A DNA stretch of 64,000 bases from an uncultured Pelagibacteraceae bacterium (GCA_902579285.1 CACHGA010000003.1:1-64000), one strand, 5' to 3'; positions 30,695-40,372 are shown, counted from the stretch's first letter. The notes: generated by a model not told the origin, from the sequence alone. Translations and numbers: made by a program.

Positions 30695-30719
30695 AAAAAA
30701 GATATACAAGATCTTTTTT
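30695..30719 (-). terminator. Probable terminator at end of the three-gene operon
   Basis: AAAAAAGAT-ATACAAG-ATCTTTTTT 9-bp perfect stem at the stop codon of ORF 30718-31596; A/T-symmetric, so strand not fully determined. Confidence 0.5.
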
Positions 30720-31596
30720 AATTTAGAAATCTACAATTTTCTTTTTTAACTTTTACAAATTGATTTTTTGTAAAACCTGCCTCAGAGAATACTTTATCAA
30801 AATTAAAATCTTTTCCTTTGGTTCCCATTTCCAAGTCAGCTAATTTAACACCAAAAGATGGGTTAAAATCTACATAGCAATCAACGCTTGATGGCCTTGT
30901 TAGACTTAAATCTCTATATTTATATCTTGTCATAACTCTTAAACTATTGTTGTTTACTTTAATTTGCTCCTCTATAAACAAATAAAAATCATCCTTTATA
31001 TTTTTATTTTTGTCTTTGAGTTCCTCTAATTGTTCTAGAATTTTATCTCTTTCTTTATTTTCTTCCTTAAGGCCTGCTAACTCATTTTCGAGTTCTTTTT
31101 GTTTAGTTAATAAAGCTAACTTTTGAGACTCAAATGTGCTTACTTTTCCAACAGATTTTTCTAATTCAAGTGCAGCACTTTTCATCTGATCTTTGATATT
31201 TTCTATTTGATTGACTAGATCTAGATTTTTTTCTTTTTCTCTAGCTAGCTCTTCTTTGGCTTTATCTAGCTCCTCAATTGCAATTTGGTTATCCCCCAGC
31301 ATTCTTAATTTATTTGTATTGTTAGAAATTCCACTACTAGATACTGCTTCATTTATTTTTTCTTCAATTACTCTTTCTTGAACTCCAGCTACTCTCTTTA
31401 AAATATAATGTTTATTAATTAAAGAATATGCCCAGGCTAACAGTAAGGCTAAAATTCCTAATGCAATTAAGATTAAAGCAACCGATTTTGCATAACCCCA
31501 AACACTTCTAGTTCTTTTTATTCTTAAATTTTCATCAATAGCTTTGTTGAGGGGTTCGTAGTCATGTGTTGTATATTCTATTTTTTTCTCGGACAT
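30718..31596 (-). CDS. Single-TM coiled-coil protein of unknown function
   Basis: One TM (YAKSVALILIALGILALLLAWAYSL), long Glu/Lys-rich coiled coil, C-terminal domain with two Cys. Confidence 0.75.
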   Translation of the reverse strand: MSEKKIEYTTHDYEPLNKAIDENLRIKRTRSVWGYAKSVALILIALGILALLLAWAYSLINKHYILKRVAGVQERVIEEKINEAVSSSGISNNTNKLRMLGDNQIAIEELDKAKEELAREKEKNLDLVNQIENIKDQMKSAALELEKSVGKVSTFESQKLALLTKQKELENELAGLKEENKERDKILEQLEELKDKNKNIKDDFYLFIEEQIKVNNNSLRVMTRYKYRDLSLTRPSSVDCYVDFNPSFGVKLADLEMGTKGKDFNFDKVFSEAGFTKNQFVKVKKENCRFLN

Positions 31597-33182
31597 TATT
31601 TTTTATTTTTGTCCTTTGGAATTGTAAATGGTTCTTTTTTTAAAATGTCAGGGTCGTCTGTCCAGAGTGGGTGGTGAACAATTTCTTTTTTGATTATTTC
31701 TTTAGGAACTTCAACTGTCTGATAAACTATTTTTTCTTCAATAACTGGCTTCTCAACTATTTTTTCTACAGGAACTTCTATGCGCTCTTTTACAGTTCTG
31801 GTTTTGGGTTTCCACAACCATTTAATTCCATTCCAAACATATCTGTTTATTAAAATAGGTATTCTTGCAAGGCTTCTAATAAAATTTCTAAAAATCGGTT
31901 TTTCTTTTGAAATATGTAACCTTTCATCCTGTAAATGTAATCCGGCTAAAGCAACACCTGTTCCAATTACTGATATAACAAGTGCGAGACCTCCAAACCA
32001 TACGGTGAATGCAAAATCTAAGTCATCCTGGTTTACATCAGTAATTTTATAATTTCCACCATCACCACCAAGCCATGTTGGCCAATTTTTAAATCTTAAA
32101 GATATTCTGTAAATCGGATTAGCCTGCATTTCTTTTTGAGAAATTTTTTCTTGTTCAACTAATAGTTCTCTTTGTTTTTCTATAGATGAATTAACCTCCT
32201 GAGTTTTTTTACTTACATTCTCAACTTGATTAGTTAAATTTTGAATACTTTTATTTAAATTGTTTATACGTTGATCTACAGGAATTAGAAGCGTATCGTA
32301 TTTTCTATTAATTATTGAAGCTTTGGCTGCATCTTTACCAGATGTCTTTCCTAAAGAACTCTGAAATTCCCTCTCAAGCACATTAATTTCGTCTTGTAAT
32401 TTTTCGATGCTAGATTGATAATTGCTGATATCATTTTCAGCTGATCTTCTTCGGGCCCCTGACCAATCAGACCCTATTTGAGATTTATTTTTTATGGCCT
32501 CAGCTTTTAATCTGTTTTGATCATCCCTTTCTTTTTTTTTTCCTTCGATTCTTTCACTTAGGGATTTTAATATAGTATTATCAACACTGTATTGATCTTT
32601 TAATTGGGTTAATTCTCTTTGTCTATCAGTTTCAATTTTTTCTTTAGAAGCTGATGCTTCTTTAAATTGGGAATCAAGTTTTTGTAATTCCTCATTTAAT
32701 TTTCCAGTATCAAGTTTGGATTCCAAAAGAACTATTTCCTCTTTTATATTTTCTATTTTTTCTCTTTCGGCATCTACTTTTTGTAGACGAGTGTAATATG
32801 ACAAGTCAAAGGCTTGTATCATTGTTTCAAAAGTTGAATAATTAGCTGCAAGTAATAATAATAAAAATAAAGATCTCCAGATCCATCTTTGAGAATAATA
32901 CAAAGCTATTGCTACAGGAATTTTAGTAAGCTCCATCACCGCTACAACTACTAATGCTAAAACTATTACATATGTATCTGGTCCCCTTTCGGCTAACATA
33001 TCTGTAAAATTAAATATGTATGCTATCGCTAAACTTACACATGCAACAATGATTTCAATTGCCCAAGCTAAATAAATTAATTTTTTACCCCATGATCCGA
33101 CACGTGCTTTTTGAAAAAAGCTATTATGTATGTTTTCTAAATTAGGCATTTGAATTCTTTTGAAATAAATTTTTGAAACCAA
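31596..33182 (-). CDS. Multi-TM protein with long central coiled coil and VEKP-type C-terminal tail, unknown function
   Basis: Three N-terminal hydrophobic segments, about 200-aa coiled coil, fourth TM, tail VPVEKIVEKPVIEEKIVYQTVEVPKEIIKKEIVHHP; likely start MPNLENIH near 33149. Confidence 0.75.
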   Translation of the reverse strand: MVSKIYFKRIQMPNLENIHNSFFQKARVGSWGKKLIYLAWAIEIIVACVSLAIAYIFNFTDMLAERGPDTYVIVLALVVVAVMELTKIPVAIALYYSQRWIWRSLFLLLLLAANYSTFETMIQAFDLSYYTRLQKVDAEREKIENIKEEIVLLESKLDTGKLNEELQKLDSQFKEASASKEKIETDRQRELTQLKDQYSVDNTILKSLSERIEGKKKERDDQNRLKAEAIKNKSQIGSDWSGARRRSAENDISNYQSSIEKLQDEINVLEREFQSSLGKTSGKDAAKASIINRKYDTLLIPVDQRINNLNKSIQNLTNQVENVSKKTQEVNSSIEKQRELLVEQEKISQKEMQANPIYRISLRFKNWPTWLGGDGGNYKITDVNQDDLDFAFTVWFGGLALVISVIGTGVALAGLHLQDERLHISKEKPIFRNFIRSLARIPILINRYVWNGIKWLWKPKTRTVKERIEVPVEKIVEKPVIEEKIVYQTVEVPKEIIKKEIVHHPLWTDDPDILKKEPFTIPKDKNKK

Positions 33183-33582
33183 TAAATGATCTCTCTATGT
33201 AAGTTTTTTTAATATTAAAGATATCTGCTACTTTCCTTATATCTTCATCTTCTTGTTCGCTATAAATATGATCGCTGTGAGCTAAACGGTACAAAAATGC
33301 GATTATAAATTTTCTATATGAGTCAAGTCCAAGTAATTCTTTGTTGATTATTTTTGCGTGGTATTCAATAGAATTTGTATCTTCACCAGCCTCATCTAAA
33401 ATTCTTAAAAGTATTTTTCTTTGATTTGGTTCGTGTGGCATTGTTTTTAATATTTCTTCTTCTTCAAGAATGTTAAAATGACCATCGGCTTTACAAAGTT
33501 TCGCAGCTAAAATTAGAACTCCAATTATACAGATAGTTTGTTTACTTTCTTTTCTGTATTTGATCCAAATATCGGTTGACAT
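33142..33582 (-). CDS. TerB/DjlA-N-terminal-like protein
   Basis: Two-half helical pattern ILAAKLCKADGHFNILEEEEIL ... FLYRLAHSDHIYSEQEDEDIRKVADIFNI resembles the TerB-like fold. Confidence 0.7.
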   Translation of the reverse strand: MSTDIWIKYRKESKQTICIIGVLILAAKLCKADGHFNILEEEEILKTMPHEPNQRKILLRILDEAGEDTNSIEYHAKIINKELLGLDSYRKFIIAFLYRLAHSDHIYSEQEDEDIRKVADIFNIKKTYIERSFIGFKNLFQKNSNA

Positions 33583-33695
33583 TTATATCTCCCAATTAAT
33601 TATTCCATCATATTTAATGGTCTATTTCTAGGGTAGTAAATTCTGAAAAAAACACCAGATTCCTCAATATTTTAAAAATAATGTTTTGATATTTT

Positions 33696-33779
33696 TGGTG
33701 CGGTCGGAGAGACTCGAACTCTCATGGGAATCCCACACGGCCCTCAACCGTGCCTGTCTACCAATTTCAGCACGACCGC
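33696..33779 (-). tRNA. tRNA-Leu(GAG), CCA encoded
   Basis: GCGGTCG/CGACCGC acceptor, CACGG-TTGAGGG-CCGTG anticodon arm, long variable arm, GAGAG-TTCGAGT-CTCTC T arm. Confidence 0.95.
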
Positions 33780-33841
33780 GATTTAATTATATGCGACAAT
33801 AAATGAATGACTTTTTATCTTCAAGTTGATAAATTATTTTA

Positions 33842-34816
33842 ATGACTTCACAAAATTTAGATGAAATTTACAAGAAAATTTCTTCAGTAGTGCCTGAAAT
33901 AGAGTGGAAATTTCATGCTCCAATAATTGATAAGATTAATAAATTAAAAAAAGATAAAGATGCGGTTATACTCGCTCATAACTATCAAACACCAGAAATT
34001 TATCATGGAGTTGCAGATATAGCGGCGGACTCTTTAGCGCTTGCGTTGGAAGCTGCAAAAACAGATGCAAGAGTAATAGTTTTATGCGGAGTTCACTTTA
34101 TGGCAGAGACTGCAAAATTAATGAACCCTAGTAAAAAAGTTTTAATACCGGATATGCAAGCTGGATGTTCTCTAGCCGAGTCAATTACTGGCGCAGATGT
34201 TCGTATGTTAAAAGAAAAATATCCAGGTGTTCCAGTTGTGTCTTATGTGAACACATCTGCGGATGTGAAAGCGGAAACAGATATTTGCTGCACATCTGCT
34301 AATGCAGTAAAGGTAGTAGAGTCTTTAGGGACCGACAAAGTTATTTTTCTGCCAGATCACTACTTAGCAAATTATGTTCAAAAAAATACAAAAGTGAAAA
34401 TAATTTCCTGGCAAGGTACATGTATGGTACATGAAAAATTTACGGGTAAAGAGGTAGAAGATATTAAAAAAGAAAACCCTGGAATAGAAGTGATTGCCCA
34501 CCCTGAATGTCCACCGGATGTTATTAGTGCATCTGACTTTGCAGGATCAACTTCTAGTATGGTAAAATATGTTAAGGAAAACCAACCTAAAAAAGTTTTA
34601 TTAGTTACAGAGTGTACTATGAGCGACAATGTTCAAGTCGAAAATCCAAACGTTCAATTTATAAAACCATGTAATCTTTGCCCACACATGAAAAAAATTA
34701 CTTTAAATAAAATCTATGATTGCTTAAAATATGAAACCAATGAAATTAAAATTGGCCACAATATTGCAGAAATGGCCAGAAAATCTGTTTTGAGAATGGC
34801 AGAAATTGGTAGATAA
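33842..34816 (+). CDS. nadA: Quinolinate synthase
   Basis: ILAHNYQTPEIYHGVADIAADSL, VHPECP-like AHPECPPDV, PCNLCPHMKKITLNKI. Confidence 0.97.
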   Translation: MTSQNLDEIYKKISSVVPEIEWKFHAPIIDKINKLKKDKDAVILAHNYQTPEIYHGVADIAADSLALALEAAKTDARVIVLCGVHFMAETAKLMNPSKKVLIPDMQAGCSLAESITGADVRMLKEKYPGVPVVSYVNTSADVKAETDICCTSANAVKVVESLGTDKVIFLPDHYLANYVQKNTKVKIISWQGTCMVHEKFTGKEVEDIKKENPGIEVIAHPECPPDVISASDFAGSTSSMVKYVKENQPKKVLLVTECTMSDNVQVENPNVQFIKPCNLCPHMKKITLNKIYDCLKYETNEIKIGHNIAEMARKSVLRMAEIGR

Positions 34817-34822
34817 TTTTGA

Positions 34823-35656
34823 GTGCAAAAAATAAATCAGAAATATATTAAATCAGTTGTTTATCAAGCTTTGAGAGAAGATTTAAAGCCGTCTGGAGAT
34901 ATAACAACTAAAAATATTATAAATAAAAATATAACTGCGAAAATAATTGCTGGCCAAAACTGTATTGTTGGAGGTTTAGGTTTTGCAAAAGAGGCTTTTA
35001 AAATTTCGAATAAAAAAATAATATTCAAAACTAAAATAAAAGATGGAAGAAAAGTTAATAGAGGTAAAGTAATCGCTCTTTTAAAAGGCAAAGCTTCAAG
35101 TATTCTTAAAAGTGAGAGAGTAGCCCTTAATTTTCTTGGACTAATTTCAGGTGTAGCAACGATTACAAATCAATTTGTTAAAAAAGTAAAAGGCAAATCC
35201 TGTAAAATATGTTGTACGAGAAAAACTTTACCTAATTTGAGATTACTACAAAAATATGGAGTAAGACTGGGTGGTGGAACTAACCATAGATTTAATCTGA
35301 GTGATGAAATTTTAATAAAAGATAATCATATTGCTGTTAGAAAAAATATTTATGATTTAGTTAAAAGAGTTATTAAGAATAAAAAAGGTAAGAAGATTAC
35401 AGTAGAAATAGATAATTTAAATCAACTAAAAAAAATAAAGGGTCTTAAATTTAATAGAATATTATTTGATAACATGAGTCTAAAAAATCTTAGAAAAGCA
35501 GTTAAAATCTCCAAAAGATTTTATGAGACAGAAGCATCAGGTGGAATTACATTAAAAAATGTAAGACGGATTGCTGCAACTGGTGTCAATCGTGTTTCTA
35601 TTGGCCAAATAACTCATAGTGCGCCAGTTGTAGATTTTAAAATTAATTTTTATTAG
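34823..35656 (+). CDS. nadC: Nicotinate-nucleotide pyrophosphorylase (carboxylating)
   Basis: REDLKPSGDITTKNI, CTRKTLPNLRLLQKYGVRLGGGTNHRFNLSDEILIKDNHI; TTG-type start. Confidence 0.96.
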   Translation: MQKINQKYIKSVVYQALREDLKPSGDITTKNIINKNITAKIIAGQNCIVGGLGFAKEAFKISNKKIIFKTKIKDGRKVNRGKVIALLKGKASSILKSERVALNFLGLISGVATITNQFVKKVKGKSCKICCTRKTLPNLRLLQKYGVRLGGGTNHRFNLSDEILIKDNHIAVRKNIYDLVKRVIKNKKGKKITVEIDNLNQLKKIKGLKFNRILFDNMSLKNLRKAVKISKRFYETEASGGITLKNVRRIAATGVNRVSIGQITHSAPVVDFKINFY

Positions 35657-35657
35657 A

Positions 35658-38321
35658 TTATCTTCTGAGCTCAGCTTGTGCTGCTGCAAGTCTTGCAATC
35701 GGAACTCTAAACGGTGAGCAAGAAACATAATTCAATCCATTTTTAGAACAAAATTCGATACTTCTAGGATCTCCTCCATGCTCACCGCAGATCCCTAATT
35801 TTAGCTTTTTGTTTTGTTTTTTTCCTCTTTGTGATGCAATTTTGACTAGTTCACCAACGCCGTCTTTATCAATACTTACAAACGGATCTTCATCGAAAAT
35901 TTTATGATCAATATAATCATTTAAAAATTTTCCTGAGTCATCTCTGCTGATACCAAATGTAGTTTGTGTTAAATCGTTAGTTCCAAAACTAAAAAAATCA
36001 GCATACTTTGATATTGGTGCAGCTCTTAACGCTGCCCTTGGAAGCTCGATCATCGTGCCTACAAAATAATTTATTTTAACTTTATTTTCTTTTTGAAGTT
36101 GATCAGCAACCCTATTAACTAATTTTCTCATTATCCCAAGCTCGTCTTCTGTTGAAACTAAAGGTATCATTATCTCTGGTATAATTGATTTAATATTCTC
36201 TTTTTTACATTCAATTAATGCACTGAAAATAGCTCTGCATTGCATTTCGTAAATTTCTGGAAAAGAGATACCCAATCTACACCCTCTATGTCCAAGCATA
36301 GGGTTAAGTTCATGTAACTCCGCTACTCTATTTTTAATTTCTTTAACACCCAGATTCAATGATCTTGCTACTTCCTCCATATCTTTATCTGTCTTAGGCA
36401 AGAACTCGTGTAGAGGAGGGTCTAAAAGTCTTACGGTTACTGGCAAACCCTTCATAATTTTAAAAATTTCTTTAAAATCATTTTTTTGGTGAGGTAACAG
36501 TTTTTCTAAAGCAATTTTTCTGTCATCTAGACTTTTTGAAAGAATCATTTGTCTAACTGAGAGAATTCTCTCATCATCAAAAAACATATGCTCAGTCCTA
36601 CATAAACCAATCCCTTCTGCGCCGAAATTTCTAGCCATTTTAGTGTCTTGTGGTGTTTCAGCATTCGTTCTTATTTTGAGTTTTCTAAATTCATCTGACC
36701 ATTTCATTATAGTTGAGAAGTAACCTGAAATATCAGGTTTGACTGTTGGGACTAAACCTTTCATTACTCTGCCTGTTCCTCCATCAATAGTTATAACTTC
36801 TCCCTCTTTGATACTTAAATCTCCTACTTTAAATTCTTTTGTTTCATAATCGATATTAATTTCTCCAGAACCTGAAACACATGGTCTCCCCATACCTCTA
36901 GCTACTACAGCAGCGTGGCTTGTCATTCCGCCTCTTGCGGTTAATATTCCTTTAGCAGCATGCATACCATGAATATCTTCTGGTGACGTTTCTACTCTAA
37001 CCAAAATTGTATCTTCTTTTTGATTATTCATTTTCTCAGCCTCGTCAGCACTAAAAACTACTTTGCCACTAGCTGCGCCAGGTGAGGCTGGTAGACCCTT
37101 CGCTATTACCTCTTTATTTACTTTTTCATCTAATGTTGGATGCAAAAGGGTATCTAGAGTGTTTGGGTCTATTCTTAAAATTGCTTCTTTTTTAGAAATT
37201 AATTTTTCTTTAACCATATCAACTGCAATTTTAATTGCAGCTTTTGCAGTTCTCTTTCCGTTTCTTGTCTGCAGCATCCATAGTTTGTTATTTTCTACTG
37301 TGAATTCAATATCTTGCATATCCCGATAATGTTTTTCTAATTTTACAAATACACTTTTAAGTTCTCTAAAAACTCTTGGCATAGTTTCTTCCATAGATTC
37401 ATCTTTTGCTCCAGCGTCCTCTTTTGCTTTTTTTGTTATATATCTTGGAGTTCTACTACCAGCCACAACATCTTCTCCTTGCGCATTAATTAAATATTCT
37501 CCAAAAAATTTATTCTCTCCCGTTGATGGATTTCTTGTGAACGCCACTCCAGTAGCGCAATCGTCTCCCATATTTCCAAATACCATAGATTGAACATTAA
37601 CTGCTGTTCCCCAGTCTCCTGGTATATGATTAAATTTTCTGTAATTTTTTGCCCTTTTACTCTCCCAAGATAAAAATACTGCTCTAATTGCTCCAAAGAG
37701 TTGTTCATAAACATCTTGAGGAAAATTTTTCTTTGTTTTTTCTAATATTAAACCCTTAAAATTTTTTATAAGACCGTCCCAATCTTCAGAGTTTAATTCC
37801 GTATCCATTAAAACTCCCTTGGTTAATTTATAGTTATCTATCATCTCCTCAAAAAGATGGCTTTCCATCCCTAAAACGACGTTTCCATACATTTGTATAA
37901 ATCTTCTATAACTATCTTTTGCAAATCTTTCGTTAGAGGTTTTTTTTGATAATGCCTCGACTGTCTTATCGTTCAGACCTAAATTAAGAATAGTATCCAT
38001 CATACCTGGCATAGAAACCCTTGAGCCGGATCTTACGGATACTAGCAATGGATTTGAATTGTCACCAAATTTTTTTTTAGTTATTGATTCAATTTTTTTT
38101 AATTCTTTCTTAATTTCGTTGAAAATTTTTGGGGTTAATTTTTTTTTATTTTTATAAAAAACTGCACACAATTCTGTAGAAATTGTAAAGCCTGGAGGTA
38201 CAGGCAATCCAAGTCTAGCCATTTCAGCTAAGTTTGCTCCTTTTCCCCCCAAAATATTTTTGGAATTTAATATTTTTTTTGTTTTTTTGTCTCCAAAACT
38301 AAACAAGTATTTAGGCATCAA
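35658..38321 (-). CDS. ppdK: Pyruvate, phosphate dikinase
   Basis: GGKGANLAEMARLGLPVPPGFTI, GGMTSHAAVVARGMGRPCVSG phosphohistidine domain, GLCRTEHMFF. Confidence 0.97.
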   Translation of the reverse strand: MMPKYLFSFGDKKTKKILNSKNILGGKGANLAEMARLGLPVPPGFTISTELCAVFYKNKKKLTPKIFNEIKKELKKIESITKKKFGDNSNPLLVSVRSGSRVSMPGMMDTILNLGLNDKTVEALSKKTSNERFAKDSYRRFIQMYGNVVLGMESHLFEEMIDNYKLTKGVLMDTELNSEDWDGLIKNFKGLILEKTKKNFPQDVYEQLFGAIRAVFLSWESKRAKNYRKFNHIPGDWGTAVNVQSMVFGNMGDDCATGVAFTRNPSTGENKFFGEYLINAQGEDVVAGSRTPRYITKKAKEDAGAKDESMEETMPRVFRELKSVFVKLEKHYRDMQDIEFTVENNKLWMLQTRNGKRTAKAAIKIAVDMVKEKLISKKEAILRIDPNTLDTLLHPTLDEKVNKEVIAKGLPASPGAASGKVVFSADEAEKMNNQKEDTILVRVETSPEDIHGMHAAKGILTARGGMTSHAAVVARGMGRPCVSGSGEINIDYETKEFKVGDLSIKEGEVITIDGGTGRVMKGLVPTVKPDISGYFSTIMKWSDEFRKLKIRTNAETPQDTKMARNFGAEGIGLCRTEHMFFDDERILSVRQMILSKSLDDRKIALEKLLPHQKNDFKEIFKIMKGLPVTVRLLDPPLHEFLPKTDKDMEEVARSLNLGVKEIKNRVAELHELNPMLGHRGCRLGISFPEIYEMQCRAIFSALIECKKENIKSIIPEIMIPLVSTEDELGIMRKLVNRVADQLQKENKVKINYFVGTMIELPRAALRAAPISKYADFFSFGTNDLTQTTFGISRDDSGKFLNDYIDHKIFDEDPFVSIDKDGVGELVKIASQRGKKQNKKLKLGICGEHGGDPRSIEFCSKNGLNYVSCSPFRVPIARLAAAQAELRR

Positions 38322-40372
38322 GATCCTTCTAATTTAGAGAAATCTACAAAAGTATTAAACGTTGAGCATAGTATTTGCAATAGTTCTAAACGGTTGTTTT
38401 TAATATCATTATTATCATCATTAACCTTTACTTTTTCAAAAAATTTATCTGTTGATAATTTTGTATCTGACAAAAGCTTTAAATGTTCTTCGTAATTTTT
38501 TCTGTCCTCTTTAACAGTAAAAGCTTTGCGAATTATATTTATTCTGTCAAAAAGTTCTTTTTCTTCTTCCTCTTTGAAAAGAACTGCGTCTGGACCATCT
38601 TTTGATATTAATCTTTCTTGTTCTAATATATTGGATGCTCTTTTGTAAGTTGATACTGCATTTTTACCTAGCTCTTTGGAAATAAATTTATTCATTATTA
38701 AAGTCTTTTTGTAAAGCTCTAAAAAATTATCGTTGTTATGTGAACTAATCGAAGCTTCAATTATATCTGTTCTTATTCTTTTTTCTTTTAAAATATTTTT
38801 CATTCTTTCTCTTAAAAAATTAATTAATTCTTTTTTTGACTGCGTATTTTTTTCTTTAACCCCTTGGTCCAGATAAATTCTAATAAAATAATCAATTAAA
38901 TCAGATATCTTTATAACTAAATTATTTTCAATAATTGTTCTTAACAATCCAATAGCAGACCGTCTAAGTGCAAATGGATCTTTTGAACTTGTAGGTTTTT
39001 CATTGATCAAATAAAAACCAACTAAATTATCTAATTTGTCTAAAATCGATAGAGAATAACTGATTGGCTTTTTTGGAATAATAGATGAATTTCCAATTGG
39101 CAGATAATGCTCACTTATGGCATTCGAAACATCCTGTTCAAAACCTTGATTAAGGGCAAAATATTTTCCCATTTCTCCCTGAAGTTCAGGAAACTCTGAG
39201 ACTAAATCTGATGCTAAATCAGATTTTGATACTGAAGAAGCTATTTCTAGTTTTTCTTTATTTATATTTAATTGATCTGAAATAAAATAAGCCATTTTTC
39301 TCAGCCTTTGAGTTTTGTCGTAAACCGTACCTAAATTTTCATAAAATACTATTTTCTTTAATTTATTTATTTGTTTAATTAAATTATAAGACTTATCTCT
39401 ATTCCAAAAGAAATTAGCATCAGATAGTCTTGCCTCAACGACTCTTTCATTTCCAGTCTTTATCAGTTTTTTCTCATCTTTGTTATTAGCAACTATGATA
39501 AATTCATTAAGCATTCTATTTTTTAAATCTACCAGGGTGAAATATCTTTGATGAGTTTGTAAAGTTGATCTAATTATTTCCTTGGGTAATTCTAAATAAG
39601 ATTTATCAAAAGTCGCAGTAATTATATTTGGTTTATCAACGAGATTGCTTACCTCAGTAAGTAAAGATTGGTTTACAGTTTCTTTGCAAGATTTCTTTTT
39701 ACATATCGAGATAATTTTTTTTAATATGTATTCTGATCTTTCATTGTGGTCTAAAATAATCTCATTTTTTCTTAAAAGGTTCGTATAATCGTAGAAAGAT
39801 TTTACTTTTATTTGCTTAATTTGGTCTTCCGTTTCAAGCATAGTGAAATTAACTGTTTCTAGGTGTGCAAATTTAAATTTAAGTAATTTTTCATTAAAAA
39901 TAGCCAATATTGAAATTAATGGTCTACCCCAATTAAGTTCAAAATCAGACCATTTCATTGACTTTTTCCAGCTAATATCTTTAAGAGCTAATGGTATAAG
40001 TTTTGCAAGTTCATTCTCTGTATTTATTTCTCTGCCTTTTATCTTTGCAAAATAAAAATTGCCTTTTTCAGTTTTTTTTTCTAAGAGGTCGCTTATATTT
40101 AAATTTTTAGACTTTGCATAATTATTAATTACATCTTCGGAAACACCTACCTTAGGACCTTTAACTTCGGTTGATGGAATTTTAATTATTTTTGGTAATC
40201 CTGTTATAAAAATTGCAAGCCTAGTTGGTGTAGAGAATATTTCAAGGGTTTTTGGTTCTAAATTTGATGAGGAAAGATTTTGTTTTAATAGATTTTCTAA
40301 TTGTTTTCTAGCGTTAATCTGTAAATTAGATGGAATTTCCTCACTAAACAATTCAATTAATAGCTCTGACAT
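38318..40372 (-). CDS. glyS: Glycyl-tRNA synthetase beta subunit
   Basis: LLIELFSEEIPS, GRPLISILA-like, TLQTHQRYF, SKSDLASDLVSEFPELQGEMGKYFA. Confidence 0.96.
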   Translation of the reverse strand: MSELLIELFSEEIPSNLQINARKQLENLLKQNLSSSNLEPKTLEIFSTPTRLAIFITGLPKIIKIPSTEVKGPKVGVSEDVINNYAKSKNLNISDLLEKKTEKGNFYFAKIKGREINTENELAKLIPLALKDISWKKSMKWSDFELNWGRPLISILAIFNEKLLKFKFAHLETVNFTMLETEDQIKQIKVKSFYDYTNLLRKNEIILDHNERSEYILKKIISICKKKSCKETVNQSLLTEVSNLVDKPNIITATFDKSYLELPKEIIRSTLQTHQRYFTLVDLKNRMLNEFIIVANNKDEKKLIKTGNERVVEARLSDANFFWNRDKSYNLIKQINKLKKIVFYENLGTVYDKTQRLRKMAYFISDQLNINKEKLEIASSVSKSDLASDLVSEFPELQGEMGKYFALNQGFEQDVSNAISEHYLPIGNSSIIPKKPISYSLSILDKLDNLVGFYLINEKPTSSKDPFALRRSAIGLLRTIIENNLVIKISDLIDYFIRIYLDQGVKEKNTQSKKELINFLRERMKNILKEKRIRTDIIEASISSHNNDNFLELYKKTLIMNKFISKELGKNAVSTYKRASNILEQERLISKDGPDAVLFKEEEEKELFDRINIIRKAFTVKEDRKNYEEHLKLLSDTKLSTDKFFEKVKVNDDNNDIKNNRLELLQILCSTFNTFVDFSKLEGS

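Larger units (their letters stand above)
30644..33717. mobile_element. Candidate tRNA-Leu-targeted integrated segment (about 3.05 kb, no integrase)
   Basis: Segment lies directly 3' of the intact tRNA-Leu and is closed by a duplicate of its 3' end; includes three non-housekeeping ORFs only. Confidence 0.6.

Noticed and set aside
31671-32052. Two plus-strand ORFs within the coiled-coil operon
   Set aside because: Phe/Asn-rich or low-complexity translations opposite the repetitive VEKP tail; likely shadow ORFs.
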